Positions 1 to 8,365 of a DNA stretch of 64,000 nt are shown piece by piece. The notes below the pieces were generated by a model. It had not been told where the DNA came from and did not search any database. It worked only from the letters and a program-made list of their open reading frames with translations. This stretch comes from a virus, in IMG/VR virus record IMGVR_UViG_3300027996_000011, positions 31,728 through 95,727 of that record, one strand, 5' to 3'. Each line of letters begins with the position of its first letter. The stretch's first letter is position 1. The translations under genes and the position numbers were made by a program.

Positions 1-2
1 CT

Positions 3-278
3 GATGAAGATAAGGACGTTATTTTTGAACAATTGGACGACATGAGTTATGTGGACTCTATAGAAGAGGCTGGTAATGATAAAGTATATATAGAAAATAA
101 CTATGAAACTTGGTTTGCTTTTAAGTTTGAGGCTTATGGTTCTTATGGTGAGCATAAGTTTATAGTTGAGGAGTATAGTGATGAACACGGTGGTGATGCC
201 ACTTTTGTAGAAGGTGAGGATAAATTTAGTGAAGAAGAACAAGAACTAATTTACGAAGCCGTAAACGAATATATGTAA
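3..278 (+). CDS. Hypothetical acidic protein, 5' end cut by window edge
   Basis: The frame is open from the first bases of the window and ends at TAA 276-278. The codons before the internal ATG (42) and TTG (33) read D-E-D-K-D-V and continue without a stop, and no A-rich leader precedes either codon, so the real start probably lies upstream of the window. The visible 91 residues are rich in Asp/Glu and aromatic residues, with no signal peptide or membrane segment. No family is recognised. It ends one base before the next small gene, which suggests co-transcription. Confidence 0.6.
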   Translation, partial: DEDKDVIFEQLDDMSYVDSIEEAGNDKVYIENNYETWFAFKFEAYGSYGEHKFIVEEYSDEHGGDATFVEGEDKFSEEEQELIYEAVNEYM

Positions 279-279
279 T

Positions 280-432
280 ATGGAAGTGTTAATGTGTTTG
301 TTTGTTGTTTTATTTATAATTTTTTTATGTAGATATGTTATGTCAGAGGGGTATAAACGGGAAAACGAAAAACAATTTCTTCATAACTTAGAAAACTTTG
401 ATAAAAAAGAAAAAGAAAATGAAACAAAGTAA
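280..432 (+). CDS. Small single-pass membrane protein (50 aa)
   Basis: An ATG one base after the previous stop opens a 50-residue frame. Residues 3-17 (VLMCLFVVLFIIFLC) form one strong hydrophobic helix, and the rest is a highly charged Lys/Glu/Asn-rich tail. This looks like a type III/II single-pass membrane peptide with a cytoplasmic charged tail; no family is recognised. Its end overlaps the start of the following gene (ATG 419) by 14 bases. The uninterrupted hydrophobic stretch and tight packing support it as real; its small size is the main doubt. Confidence 0.55.
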   Translation: MEVLMCLFVVLFIIFLCRYVMSEGYKRENEKQFLHNLENFDKKEKENETK

Positions 433-673
433 ATTACCAGTTTGGTTTGATGGGGAAACTTATAATGAAGGTGGTAAAGTAAGAAATAGGTTTTCAGGGG
501 AAGAATATGAATTAACACCAGAAGAATTGTCTATGTATGACTTTATAATGGGTAGCCAAATAGTTTTAGAAATGGGAATGATAGACAACCCTAAAATGGT
601 TGAAGACCTAAGAAAAGGACTAGAGTGGTTTAGGATAAATAATAGTAAGGCTTATATGGTCTTATTAGATTAA
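419..673 (+). CDS. Conserved small phage protein of unknown function (84 aa)
   Basis: The chosen start is ATG 419, preceded by an A/G-rich run (AAAGAAAAAGAAA), rather than the in-frame TTG at 398. The protein begins MKQSKLPVWFDGETYNEGG and contains an ELTPEELSMYDFIMG stretch. This arrangement (PVWFDG...G..V.N.FSGE...L..EELSMYDFI.G) resembles a short protein I associate with large environmental phages, but I know no function for it. It is soluble and probably alpha/beta. Co-directional with its neighbours. Confidence 0.7.
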   Translation: MKQSKLPVWFDGETYNEGGKVRNRFSGEEYELTPEELSMYDFIMGSQIVLEMGMIDNPKMVEDLRKGLEWFRINNSKAYMVLLD

Positions 674-698
674 TTAATAAAAAATAAAAAATTAAAAA

Positions 699-878
699 AT
701 GGCAGTAGAGATTAATATTATGGAAAATGGACCTATCTTGGTCAAAGGAGAAACCACAGTAACAAAAGGTGGGGAAAAAGTAGTGGTAAGTGAAAATTAC
801 GCATTGTGTAGATGTGGGAAAAGTAAGTCCCAACCAATGTGTGATGGAACACATAAATTAGAAAATTTTAAAGGATAA
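699..878 (+). CDS. CDGSH-type iron-sulfur protein (59 aa)
   Basis: A 59-residue protein whose C-terminal half carries a complete CDGSH zinc-finger-like motif: Cys37-x-Cys39-x8-Cys48-Asp49-Gly50-Thr51-His52. The spacing C-x-C-x8-C-x3-H matches the 3Cys-1His ligand set that binds a [2Fe-2S] cluster in mitoNEET-type proteins, including the Pro two residues before the third Cys. The N-terminal half (MAVEINIMENGPILVKGE) has the beta-strand pattern usual before the motif in short bacterial CDGSH proteins. Family members act in redox or Fe-S handling; the role in this phage is unknown. The start ATG 699 follows an A-rich leader and the stop is four bases before the next gene. No membrane anchor is present. 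Confidence 0.85.
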   Translation: MAVEINIMENGPILVKGETTVTKGGEKVVVSENYALCRCGKSKSQPMCDGTHKLENFKG

Positions 879-882
879 AAAT

Positions 883-1113
883 ATGTATTATCAAGCAATC
901 GTGGCATTCGAAACTGGAGTTATGGATAACGAAGGAAATGCTAAAGTTAAAAAATTTAAATATGTTGTGGAAGCTGAGTCTCTTTTTGAGGTTAATAAAA
1001 GGTTAGCATCTTACTTATCTGAAGACACTAGAGATTCAGAAATAGTATCAATTGCTAAGGCTCCTTTTGAGGATTTTTTACACCCGGAATTGACCCCTAA
1101 GTATTATGGATAA
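883..1113 (+). CDS. Hypothetical protein, possibly DUF4494-like (76 aa)
   Basis: A 76-residue soluble protein starting MYYQAIVAFETGVMDNEG. The pattern of a short strand, a charged VKKFKYVVEAESLFEVNKRL segment and a helix recalls DUF4494-type small proteins common in Bacteroidota and their phages, in which a V.A.S..EA....... helix follows the first strands. This is a weak resemblance. The last codons overlap the start of the dUTPase gene by eight bases, so the two are probably translated together. Confidence 0.55.
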   Translation: MYYQAIVAFETGVMDNEGNAKVKKFKYVVEAESLFEVNKRLASYLSEDTRDSEIVSIAKAPFEDFLHPELTPKYYG

Positions 1114-1711
1114 AGAAAGTAACACTTGGAAAGAGATAATGTCAATGGCTAAAAATAATCCAAAACAAATGGACGACACTTCACTATTAAAAAATTTGGG
1201 TTTGGATGGGGATACTTTAAAAAAAATCGAGGAGGACACTATTGAGTCCGCCAAAGAAGAGATTAAAGTTAAGGTTAGCTTTATGAATACCTCCACCAAC
1301 GAAGACCCAAAACACAAATATATAGATGACAGTGGGATGGATTTACGTGCTAATTTAGAAAATCAGGTACATCTTAAACCAAGCGAAATAAAATTAATCC
1401 CAACAGGACTACACTTTGAATTACCTGAAAGTATGGAAATACAAGTAAGACCTAGAAGTGGTTTGGCAGCAAAAAATGGTATTACTGTTTTAAATACACC
1501 AGGAACTGTAGATAGGGGTTATAGTGGAGAAATAAAAGTTATTTTAATTAATTTGGGTAAGGACACTTTTATAGTAAATCATGGTGATAGAATTGCACAA
1601 GCTGTAATTTCACCAGTAATATCTGGTAGGTGGTGTACACTAACTAAAAAAAATAAACTAGCAAATACCAAAAGAAGTGATGGGGGATTTGGTTCAACAG
1701 GTATAAATTAA
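1106..1711 (+). CDS. dut: dUTPase (deoxyuridine triphosphatase) with N-terminal extension
   Basis: Trimeric dUTPase that hydrolyses dUTP to dUMP and PPi, keeping uracil out of phage DNA and feeding dTMP synthesis. All five conserved motifs are present: DSGMDLRA (about 75-82), RPRSGLAA (115-122), GTVDRGYSGEIKV (133-145) with the catalytic Asp and Tyr, GDRIAQAVI (160-168), and RSDGGFGSTG (190-199), which closes over the active site. The core begins near residue 55, so about 50 residues of charged helical sequence precede it; most dUTPases are about 145-150 aa and this one is 201. The extension may bind a partner or be a small fused domain. The ATG overlaps the end of the upstream gene. Confidence 0.95.
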   Translation: MDKESNTWKEIMSMAKNNPKQMDDTSLLKNLGLDGDTLKKIEEDTIESAKEEIKVKVSFMNTSTNEDPKHKYIDDSGMDLRANLENQVHLKPSEIKLIPTGLHFELPESMEIQVRPRSGLAAKNGITVLNTPGTVDRGYSGEIKVILINLGKDTFIVNHGDRIAQAVISPVISGRWCTLTKKNKLANTKRSDGGFGSTGIN

Positions 1712-1720
1712 AAATATATT

Positions 1721-3163
1721 ATGTCATTATCAGTAGTATTCAGTTCAAAAGAAATAAATAAAGATTTTATAGAGTTAATAAAAAAAACCTCTGGGGTACA
1801 TAAAATAGAAATTTTACCATATGAAAATCCAGGAAAATATTCTTTAACTGATGTCTACAATATGGGTTTGAAGGACTCAAAAAATGACATAGTTTTATTT
1901 TGTCATGACGATATTAAGTTTGATACTAAAAATTGGGGTAGAAAGTTACTTAAACATTTTGAAAAAAGTGATTATGGTATATTAGGTGTTGCTGGATGTA
2001 GGTATTTACCTGAATCTGGAAAATGGTGGGAAATACCATCAGAAATGATGGGTCAGGTTTACCACGAAAATGATGGTAAAAGATGGTTATCAACATATAA
2101 CCCTAAATTTGGTAATAATATATTACCCTCTGTTTTAGTTGATGGGTTATTTTTTGCTGTTAATAAGAATAACTTATCTAGGGATTTTGACGAGTCCGTT
2201 AGGGGGTTCCATTTTTATGATTTAAACTTCTGTGTACAAAACTTCTTGTCTGGTGTTAAAATTGGTGTTATCTCTAATATTGACATTACCCACTTATCTA
2301 TTGGTCAAACTAATCAAGAATGGGAAAGGAATAGGATTTTATTTAGTGAAAAGTATAGTGATAGTTTACCATTAATGGTTAGCTTAGTTATGCCCGAATT
2401 AAAACCTAAAAAAAGTAGTCCTTTAGTTTCTATTATAATTCCTGTTTATAATTATGGAAAAACTTTAGATAGGGCAATAACTTCAGTATTTTCCCAAACC
2501 TATAAAAATTTAGAAATTATTATAATAGATGATGGGTCTACAGATAATTTTACAAAGTTAAAACTTAAAAATTTAAAATTACCAAATACTAAAATCATAT
2601 TTCAAGAAAATGGAGGCCCTTCTAAAGCTAGGAATGAAGGTATAAAAATTTCTAGTGGTGAATATATTTTACCTTTGGATTCTGATGATTTGATGCACCC
2701 TACTTACGTAGAACAGTGTATAAAAATTATAACTACAGATAAAAAATATAGCCCTATATATTGTGATACAGTACATGAGGGACAAATGAGGGGTATAGAA
2801 AAAAGGCCTGAGTGGAGTAAAGAAAGATTAATTAATGGCCCTTTTATCGTTAATTGTTCTATGTTTAGTAGAGAAGCTTTTGATTCTATAAATGGTTATG
2901 ACGAAGAACTAAAAGGTTGGGAGGATTACGACATGTGGTTACGAATGATGCAAGAAGGTTATGTGGGTAAAAGAATCCCAAACCCTTTATTTATTTATTT
3001 CCACCATGAAAGTGAAGGGACGGTATCCACTATAGCAAATCAAGATACTAAATCACTACACGAAAAAATATTAATAAAAAACAAGTTAATAACTGACCCA
3101 GCTAAAACATCTATTTACACTCCTTTAACGAATAATAACACATCATTTAATTCATTTGTATAA
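1721..3163 (+). CDS. Two-domain glycosyltransferase (GT2-type GT-A domains)
   Basis: A 480-residue cytoplasmic protein that appears to carry two GT-A domains. The N-terminal half (about 1-220) has a diverged fold with FCHDDIKFD (about 60-68) as the likely DxD-type nucleotide-sugar/metal site. The C-terminal half begins PLVSIIIPVYNYGKTLDRAI near residue 228, with the classic GT2 features IIDDGSTD, NGGPSKARNEG, LPLDSDDL (DxD) and WEDYDMWLRM. It probably transfers two sugars, or the N-terminal part has become structural. It opens the long carbohydrate run, eight bases after dUTPase, and is followed three bases later by another glycosyltransferase. The acceptor cannot be read from sequence. Confidence 0.85.
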   Translation: MSLSVVFSSKEINKDFIELIKKTSGVHKIEILPYENPGKYSLTDVYNMGLKDSKNDIVLFCHDDIKFDTKNWGRKLLKHFEKSDYGILGVAGCRYLPESGKWWEIPSEMMGQVYHENDGKRWLSTYNPKFGNNILPSVLVDGLFFAVNKNNLSRDFDESVRGFHFYDLNFCVQNFLSGVKIGVISNIDITHLSIGQTNQEWERNRILFSEKYSDSLPLMVSLVMPELKPKKSSPLVSIIIPVYNYGKTLDRAITSVFSQTYKNLEIIIIDDGSTDNFTKLKLKNLKLPNTKIIFQENGGPSKARNEGIKISSGEYILPLDSDDLMHPTYVEQCIKIITTDKKYSPIYCDTVHEGQMRGIEKRPEWSKERLINGPFIVNCSMFSREAFDSINGYDEELKGWEDYDMWLRMMQEGYVGKRIPNPLFIYFHHESEGTVSTIANQDTKSLHEKILIKNKLITDPAKTSIYTPLTNNNTSFNSFV

Positions 3164-3166
3164 AAT

Positions 3167-3862
3167 ATGGAAACACTAACAGTATTATGTTCAAACTACA
3201 ATTCAGATAGGTGGATTGATAACTACTTATTGTCACTTAACAACCAACTTCTTAAGGAGTTTACTATTATATTTGTTGACGCAAATTCTACTGACCACTC
3301 ACTTAAAACAATTAAAAATTATAAATTTAGAGAAGGTATCACCAAAAAAATTATAGAAAACGATAAAAGAATTACGATTTACGAAGCTTGGAATATGGCT
3401 ATAGAGGCTAGTAAAAGTGAGTTTGTAATTAATTTTAATACTGATGATAGATTGTTTCCCGGTGCCTTACTAACCCTATACCATTATATGGTACAAAATC
3501 CAAATGTTGACATTGCTTATGGTACTAGTTTAATTGTTGGTGATGAGGACCATAATAATATTAGAGGAATACAGAATTGGCCGGAACATAGCCACGAAAT
3601 ATTATTACAAAATTGTATTTGTGGACCATTTCCAATAGTAAAAAAATCAGTACTTGTAAATAATGGATTATTTAACCCAAAATATACTATATCAGGTGAT
3701 TATGAAATGTGGTTAAGACTATCTAAAAGAAATTACAAATTTAAAAAAATAATTGACTTTTTAGGTTCATACTACGACAACCCTAAAGGGGTTAGTTCCG
3801 ATAAATCCACACTACAAGAACACATAAAACAAGATACTGAAATAAGAAATTTACATAGATGA
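3167..3862 (+). CDS. Family 2 glycosyltransferase
   Basis: A 231-residue GT-A glycosyltransferase. It starts with LTVLCSNYNSDRWIDNYLLSL, continues with FVDANSTDHSL (the usual D.(G/N)STD motif), and has an EAWNMAIEASKSEFVINFNTDDR segment whose TDD is the metal/nucleotide site. GDYEMWLRLSK matches the late D..W..R motif of GT2 enzymes. No membrane segment is present, so it is expected to work in the cytoplasm. It overlaps the next gene by four bases (ATGA), consistent with translational coupling. Donor and acceptor are unknown. Confidence 0.85.
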   Translation: METLTVLCSNYNSDRWIDNYLLSLNNQLLKEFTIIFVDANSTDHSLKTIKNYKFREGITKKIIENDKRITIYEAWNMAIEASKSEFVINFNTDDRLFPGALLTLYHYMVQNPNVDIAYGTSLIVGDEDHNNIRGIQNWPEHSHEILLQNCICGPFPIVKKSVLVNNGLFNPKYTISGDYEMWLRLSKRNYKFKKIIDFLGSYYDNPKGVSSDKSTLQEHIKQDTEIRNLHR

Positions 3863-4545
3863 AAAAATTAATCTGTTATAGTTTGTGGGGTGATAACCCT
3901 AGATATACTGAAGGAGCTATTAGAAATGCTGAATTAGCTAAAGTAGTATATCCTGATTGGATTTGTAGGTTTTATGTTGGTAATTGTGTTCCGATTGATA
4001 TAATGAATAGATTAACTTCTTTTGATAATGTTGAAATAGTTGAGATGGGTGTTGTTGGTGATTGGACTGGTATGTTTTGGCGTTTTACCGCTGCTAGTGA
4101 TAAAGATGTTAGTATTATGTTATCTAGAGATACTGATAGTAGATTAACTTTACGGGAAAAGTATTCTGTGGATGAGTGGTTAAATAGTAAGTTTAGTTTT
4201 CATATTATGAGAGACCACCCTTATCATTCTACCGAAATTTTAGGTGGTATGTGGGGTGTTAAAGGTGACATATTAGACGGTATAAGTAATTTAATAACTG
4301 ATTATGTAAAAGGTGATTTTTGGCAAGTAGACCAGAATTTTTTAAGAGAAAAAATTTGGCCTTTAGTTAAAGAAAATTCTTTTACTCACGATGAATTCTT
4401 TAGTCATGTTTTTGGTCCTGCTAACCCATATAAATTTAAAAGAGACCCCAAACACTTTATTGGTCAAGCTTACGATGGTGATGATAAAATATTAGACGAT
4501 AATGTATATTTTAATGATTACTTAGATAAGTCTAAAAAAATATAA
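3859..4545 (+). CDS. Putative glycosyltransferase (DxD-containing)
   Basis: A 228-residue protein starting MKKLICYSLWGDNPRYTEGA, with R..R..A (AIRNAELAKVVYPDW) and FYVGNCVP, then IMLSRDTDSRLTLREK, where RDTDS resembles a GT-A DxD site. A GGMWGVKG stretch follows. This pattern resembles a set of poorly described GT-A enzymes found in polysaccharide clusters. Assignment rests on the DxD-like site and on the neighbours, all sugar-related. Starts inside the end of the preceding glycosyltransferase (ATGA overlap). Confidence 0.65.
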   Translation: MKKLICYSLWGDNPRYTEGAIRNAELAKVVYPDWICRFYVGNCVPIDIMNRLTSFDNVEIVEMGVVGDWTGMFWRFTAASDKDVSIMLSRDTDSRLTLREKYSVDEWLNSKFSFHIMRDHPYHSTEILGGMWGVKGDILDGISNLITDYVKGDFWQVDQNFLREKIWPLVKENSFTHDEFFSHVFGPANPYKFKRDPKHFIGQAYDGDDKILDDNVYFNDYLDKSKKI

Positions 4546-4549
4546 CAAT

Positions 4550-5377
4550 ATGAGAGTTTACGCAAATATAATGACAAAAAATGAGGAGCTACTACTAAAC
4601 GAACTACTCCCAATATGGAATAACTACCCAGTAGAAAAATTTATCTTTTATAACGATAATTCTACAGACGGTAGCGTTAACCTTATAAAATCCTACTTAG
4701 GTGATAGAGCTGTTATTCTTAATGATAATTTAGAAGAATTTAATGAATCACACAATAGGTCTAGAATGTTAGAATATAGTAGAGAAGATGGGGCTACTCA
4801 TGTTATAGCTTTTGATTGTGACGAATTACTCTCAAATAATACTATAACTAATTTTAATGAGGTTATTAATATGTATGAAACTAAAGACGTTTATCTTTAC
4901 TGGTATAATGTTGTAAATAACACTTTAAGTGAGACTAGGAATGACCCTTCTTACATACATAACTATCGTAGTTTTATATTACCACTTAAAAATACTGGTA
5001 AATTTAACTTAGCTTTATGGAAATACCACACACCTAGAACACCACAAATCAACCTACCTAAAAGCACAACTAAAGATTATGGTGTTATACACCTACAATC
5101 AATTAATACAAAATTTTACGCCTTAAAACAATTATGGTATAAACACTATGAGTATGTTAAATATAACCACCCGGTAACATTTATTAATCAAAGATATGAC
5201 CCAGTAATTAATAATTTAAATTTTATGTCTGTACAAACACCAGAAGAAATTCTTGGTGATATAAAATTTGACCACACGGTATATGATAAGATGTGTGAAC
5301 ATAAAGGATATTTAAAATTTATAAAAGAAAATTATAATAGTGAGTTAGTTACTTTTGGTTCTGAGTTTTTAGATTAA
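4550..5377 (+). CDS. Glycosyltransferase, GT2/GT92-like
   Basis: A 275-residue GT-A protein. MRVYANIMTKNEELLLNELL, FIFYNDNSTDGS (N.STDG) and HVIAFDCDELLS (DxD: DCDE) are the hallmarks of the Glyco_tranf_2_4/GT92-like group, which uses a DxD metal site. The C-terminal part holds a KQLWYKHYEYVKY segment also seen in this group. It probably adds a sugar to the same glycan as its neighbours. It starts four bases after the previous stop; the 38-bp gap after it is one of the longer gaps in the run. Confidence 0.8.
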   Translation: MRVYANIMTKNEELLLNELLPIWNNYPVEKFIFYNDNSTDGSVNLIKSYLGDRAVILNDNLEEFNESHNRSRMLEYSREDGATHVIAFDCDELLSNNTITNFNEVINMYETKDVYLYWYNVVNNTLSETRNDPSYIHNYRSFILPLKNTGKFNLALWKYHTPRTPQINLPKSTTKDYGVIHLQSINTKFYALKQLWYKHYEYVKYNHPVTFINQRYDPVINNLNFMSVQTPEEILGDIKFDHTVYDKMCEHKGYLKFIKENYNSELVTFGSEFLD

Positions 5378-5415
5378 AATATTTACGAATATAAAAATAA
5401 TATGTATATTTTAGT

Positions 5416-6042
5416 ATGGACCATCACGATAAACTAAACTTCGAAGAAATCACTAAATTTATTAAAGATGATAGTGTTGTTGTAGATGTTGGGGCACATA
5501 TAGGTGGTTATTGTGATTTTTTTTTAGAGAAGTTGGGTAAGTCAGGTAAAATATACGCTTTAGAAATACACCCAAAGAACTACGCTAGACTGTATAATAA
5601 ATATAAATTATTAAATAATTTAGTTTTGATTCATAAAGCTGCTTCTAATAATGACGGGGTTGAGGATGTGTATCATAACGGTAGTCCCGGACATACCCAA
5701 ACTACTAATATATTAGGTAAAGACACTAATGAAGTAAGTGTGCCTAGAATTGGTTCGATACAGAGTATTAAATTGGACACACTATTACATAATGAAAATA
5801 GTATAGATTTAGTAAAGATTGATGTTGAGGGTGCTGAGATAAAAGTTTTAGAAGGATTATCTAAAATACATAATAGAATTAATCATTTACTTATTGAATG
5901 TCATTTTGATAAGGATTGGGGCAGGATAAAAGACCTTTTACTTAATGAGTATAATTTTTTGTGTTACGATTTAAGTGATAAAAACAATATAGATATTACC
6001 ACTGACAAACGAGCTTATCAGTGTTTATGTAAAAAAAAATAA
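5416..6042 (+). CDS. FkbM-family SAM-dependent methyltransferase
   Basis: A 208-residue class I methyltransferase. VVVDVGAHIGGYCDFF (about 21-36) is the SAM-binding motif I, IYALEIHPKNYARL carries the acidic residue that holds the ribose, and IDLVKIDVEGAEIKVLEGL (about 132-150) is the diagnostic FkbM DVEGAE motif. FkbM proteins O-methylate sugars or polyketides; within a glycosyltransferase run, methylation of a glycan hydroxyl is the natural reading. ATG 5416 is chosen because the ATG at 5402 is out of frame. Confidence 0.88.
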   Translation: MDHHDKLNFEEITKFIKDDSVVVDVGAHIGGYCDFFLEKLGKSGKIYALEIHPKNYARLYNKYKLLNNLVLIHKAASNNDGVEDVYHNGSPGHTQTTNILGKDTNEVSVPRIGSIQSIKLDTLLHNENSIDLVKIDVEGAEIKVLEGLSKIHNRINHLLIECHFDKDWGRIKDLLLNEYNFLCYDLSDKNNIDITTDKRAYQCLCKKK

Positions 6043-6048
6043 TTTAAT

Positions 6049-6963
6049 ATGAAAAAAGTAATAGTTACAGGAGGGGCTGGATTTATAGGTTCACATTTAG
6101 TGGATAAATTAATATCTAAAGGTGTGACAGTTATTGTATTAGATAACCTATCATCAGGTAAAGAAAAAAATATAAATCCCAAGGCTACACACATAAATGT
6201 GGATTTAAGTACTATGGATACCAAAAAATTTCATTGGGAGTTATATCCTATGAAGTTTTTTAAAAATGTCGACACCGTTTTTCATTTGGCAGCTACACCA
6301 CAAGTACAATATTCCATAGAGAACCCAACAGATAACAATAATTTAGACTCTTTAATTAATATTTTAGATTTAAGTAGGGTTATAGAAGCAAAAAGATTTG
6401 TATTCAGCAGTAGTTCTGCTGTTTATGGTAACCCAACTTACACACCAATAGATGAAAATCACCCACTAAACCCATTAAGTCCTTATGCTCTACACAAATT
6501 AATTGGTGAACAGTATTGTAAACTGTACTCGAACTTGTATAATTTAGATACAGCGTGTTTAAGGTATTTTAATGCATATGGTAATAGAATGCCTAACAAA
6601 GGAGCTTACAGAAGTGTAATATCTATTTTTATGGAACAAACTGAAAAAAAACAACTACTTAATATTGTAAATGACGGTGAACAAAAAAGAGATTTTGTAC
6701 ATGTAGAAGACATTGTCCAAGCAAACATTCTATGTGCTGAATCAAAAAATAATCTTAATGGTGAAATATTTAATGTGGGTACCGGTAAAGCTTTTACTGT
6801 TAATGAAATAGCTAATATGTTTGGTGGTGAAAAAAAATATGGTGAGCTTAGGATTGAACCCAAGGATTCGGTAGCTGAAAACGCAAAAATAATTTTAGAC
6901 TTGGGTTGGTCACCTACGGGAAACTTAAATAATTGGATAAATAAAATATTAAATAATGAATAG
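6049..6963 (+). CDS. NAD-dependent nucleotide-sugar epimerase/dehydratase (extended SDR, GalE-like)
   Basis: A 304-residue extended short-chain dehydrogenase. TGGAGFIG (7-14) binds NAD(P), LDNLSSG (31-37) follows as in UDP-hexose 4-epimerases, FSSSSAVYG (119-127) gives the catalytic Ser, and YALHK (146-150) is the YxxxK pair. RYFNAYGNRM and RDFVHVEDIV are further signatures of GalE/WbpP-type enzymes. It probably inverts C4 of a nucleotide sugar (UDP-Glc/Gal or the N-acetyl or uronic form); specificity cannot be fixed. Overlaps the following gene by eight bases. Confidence 0.85.
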   Translation: MKKVIVTGGAGFIGSHLVDKLISKGVTVIVLDNLSSGKEKNINPKATHINVDLSTMDTKKFHWELYPMKFFKNVDTVFHLAATPQVQYSIENPTDNNNLDSLINILDLSRVIEAKRFVFSSSSAVYGNPTYTPIDENHPLNPLSPYALHKLIGEQYCKLYSNLYNLDTACLRYFNAYGNRMPNKGAYRSVISIFMEQTEKKQLLNIVNDGEQKRDFVHVEDIVQANILCAESKNNLNGEIFNVGTGKAFTVNEIANMFGGEKKYGELRIEPKDSVAENAKIILDLGWSPTGNLNNWINKILNNE

Positions 6964-7606
6964 TAAGACCATATCTTTATGTATTACGTGTTATGATGGT
7001 GATTATCATTTACTTAATACATTATTAAATGAGTGTAAAAAACAAACTGTACCACCTAATGAGATTATAATATCTTCTAGTGGTTTGGGTAGTGAATCTT
7101 TGTTAGGTATTGGTATGATAAAAATAAAAGGAGTGGAGGTGCCGATTATTAGTGTGAATTTTTTAGATAGACATTCTGAAGGTAGAGCAAGAAATGAAGG
7201 CGGTTTAAAATCAAATATGGACATTATACAGTTTTTTGATGTAGATGATACCCCACACCCCCAAAGAATAGAAATAACCAAAAAAATATTCGAGACTACT
7301 AATTGTGACGCTTTAGTCCACAGTTACCAAACTAATAATAAAGGGTTTGAGTCTTTAACTTTTACACCTTCTAAAGTTTTTGATTGTAGGTGGAACCCTG
7401 ATAATGGTTTGGGTGGTGGCCAACTTATAGCTAACAAAGAATGTAATATAGCTCATGGCCCTATAACAATAAAAAAAGAGATTTCAGAAAGTATAAAATA
7501 CACTTTTGATAGTAGAGCTGCGGATTGTAAATTTGCTGGCAAATTAATGGAAAATAACTATAAAGTATTTTATTATGATGATATATTAATGAATTATAAT
7601 TTATAA
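6956..7606 (+). CDS. Family 2-like glycosyltransferase
   Basis: A 216-residue GT-A domain. ISLCITCYDGDYHLLNTLL at the N-terminus, DRHSEGRARNEGG (the usual GRxxARNxG acceptor/donor loop) and IIQFFDVDDTPHPQR with DVDD as the DxD site support the call. The C-terminal half is short and lacks the usual W.ED motif. Soluble; one base separates its stop from the next gene. Confidence 0.78.
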   Translation: MNSKTISLCITCYDGDYHLLNTLLNECKKQTVPPNEIIISSSGLGSESLLGIGMIKIKGVEVPIISVNFLDRHSEGRARNEGGLKSNMDIIQFFDVDDTPHPQRIEITKKIFETTNCDALVHSYQTNNKGFESLTFTPSKVFDCRWNPDNGLGGGQLIANKECNIAHGPITIKKEISESIKYTFDSRAADCKFAGKLMENNYKVFYYDDILMNYNL

Positions 7607-7607
7607 C

Positions 7608-8363
7608 ATGGAAAACTACACTACATACTGTTGGTGGACAGGTGATAACGAACTATCAGAAAATAGAAAAAAGTCCTTAGAGACCATGAAAATAGCACCT
7701 GGGGGTAATATTGTCTTCATAGATAAGGACAATTTAAAAGATTATATATTACCGGAATCCCCATTACATGAAGGGTACCATTACCTTTCACCAATCCAAA
7801 AAGGTGATTATTTAAAATGTTATTTTATGCATCATTATGGTGGTGGTTATAGTGATATAAAACAAACTTCTAAACCGTGGACTGAATACTTTGATAGGTT
7901 AAATGAAAATAAAGATTTGTACGCTATAGGGTATGGTGAAAGGGAACCAAATCATGTAGCTTGTCTAGAAGATTGTAGGTTAGACCCTCAAGAATCAATT
8001 AAATGTAGAACCAACACACTTAGTGAAGATGGTAAATCGTGGACATCCCAACACCTAAGAAATAACTGGACTAAGTTAATTGGTTGTGGGTTAATGATTT
8101 GTAGAAAAAATACACCTTTTACTCGTGACTGGTGGGAAGCTTTAAATGAAAAAATGGATGGATACCTAGAAGAATTAAAAAAGTACCCCTCTCAATGGCC
8201 TCGAGATTCTCATAACCATGTAAACCCTAATACTGGTGAAAAATCTAAATATCCAATTGCGTGGGCGGTATTACACGGACATGTATATCATCCACTAACT
8301 TTAAAACACCATAAAAATATAGACCAGGATTTAACCTACCCTGTAATGAGTAATTACCAATAA
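7608..8363 (+). CDS. Capsular-polysaccharide/GT32-like glycosyltransferase with altered DxD
   Basis: A 251-residue protein resembling the DXD sugar-binding region and capsular-polysaccharide-synthesis families. It begins with TYCWWTGDNELSENRKKSLE and has KGDYLKCYFMHHYGGGYSDIK. In this group the last stretch normally reads YGG.Y.D.D; here it is GGGYSDIK, so the second Asp is Lys. That suggests a Caps_synth-type enzyme, where the motif is looser, or a changed metal site. A CGLMICRKNTPFTRDWW segment follows, as in family members. Co-transcribed with the next gene (two-base gap). Confidence 0.7.
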   Translation: MENYTTYCWWTGDNELSENRKKSLETMKIAPGGNIVFIDKDNLKDYILPESPLHEGYHYLSPIQKGDYLKCYFMHHYGGGYSDIKQTSKPWTEYFDRLNENKDLYAIGYGEREPNHVACLEDCRLDPQESIKCRTNTLSEDGKSWTSQHLRNNWTKLIGCGLMICRKNTPFTRDWWEALNEKMDGYLEELKKYPSQWPRDSHNHVNPNTGEKSKYPIAWAVLHGHVYHPLTLKHHKNIDQDLTYPVMSNYQ

Positions 8364-8365
8364 CT

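Noticed and set aside
630-854. Leftward 74-residue frame opposite the CDGSH gene
   Set aside because: The + strand encodes an intact CDGSH motif; the antisense frame is an artefact of its composition.
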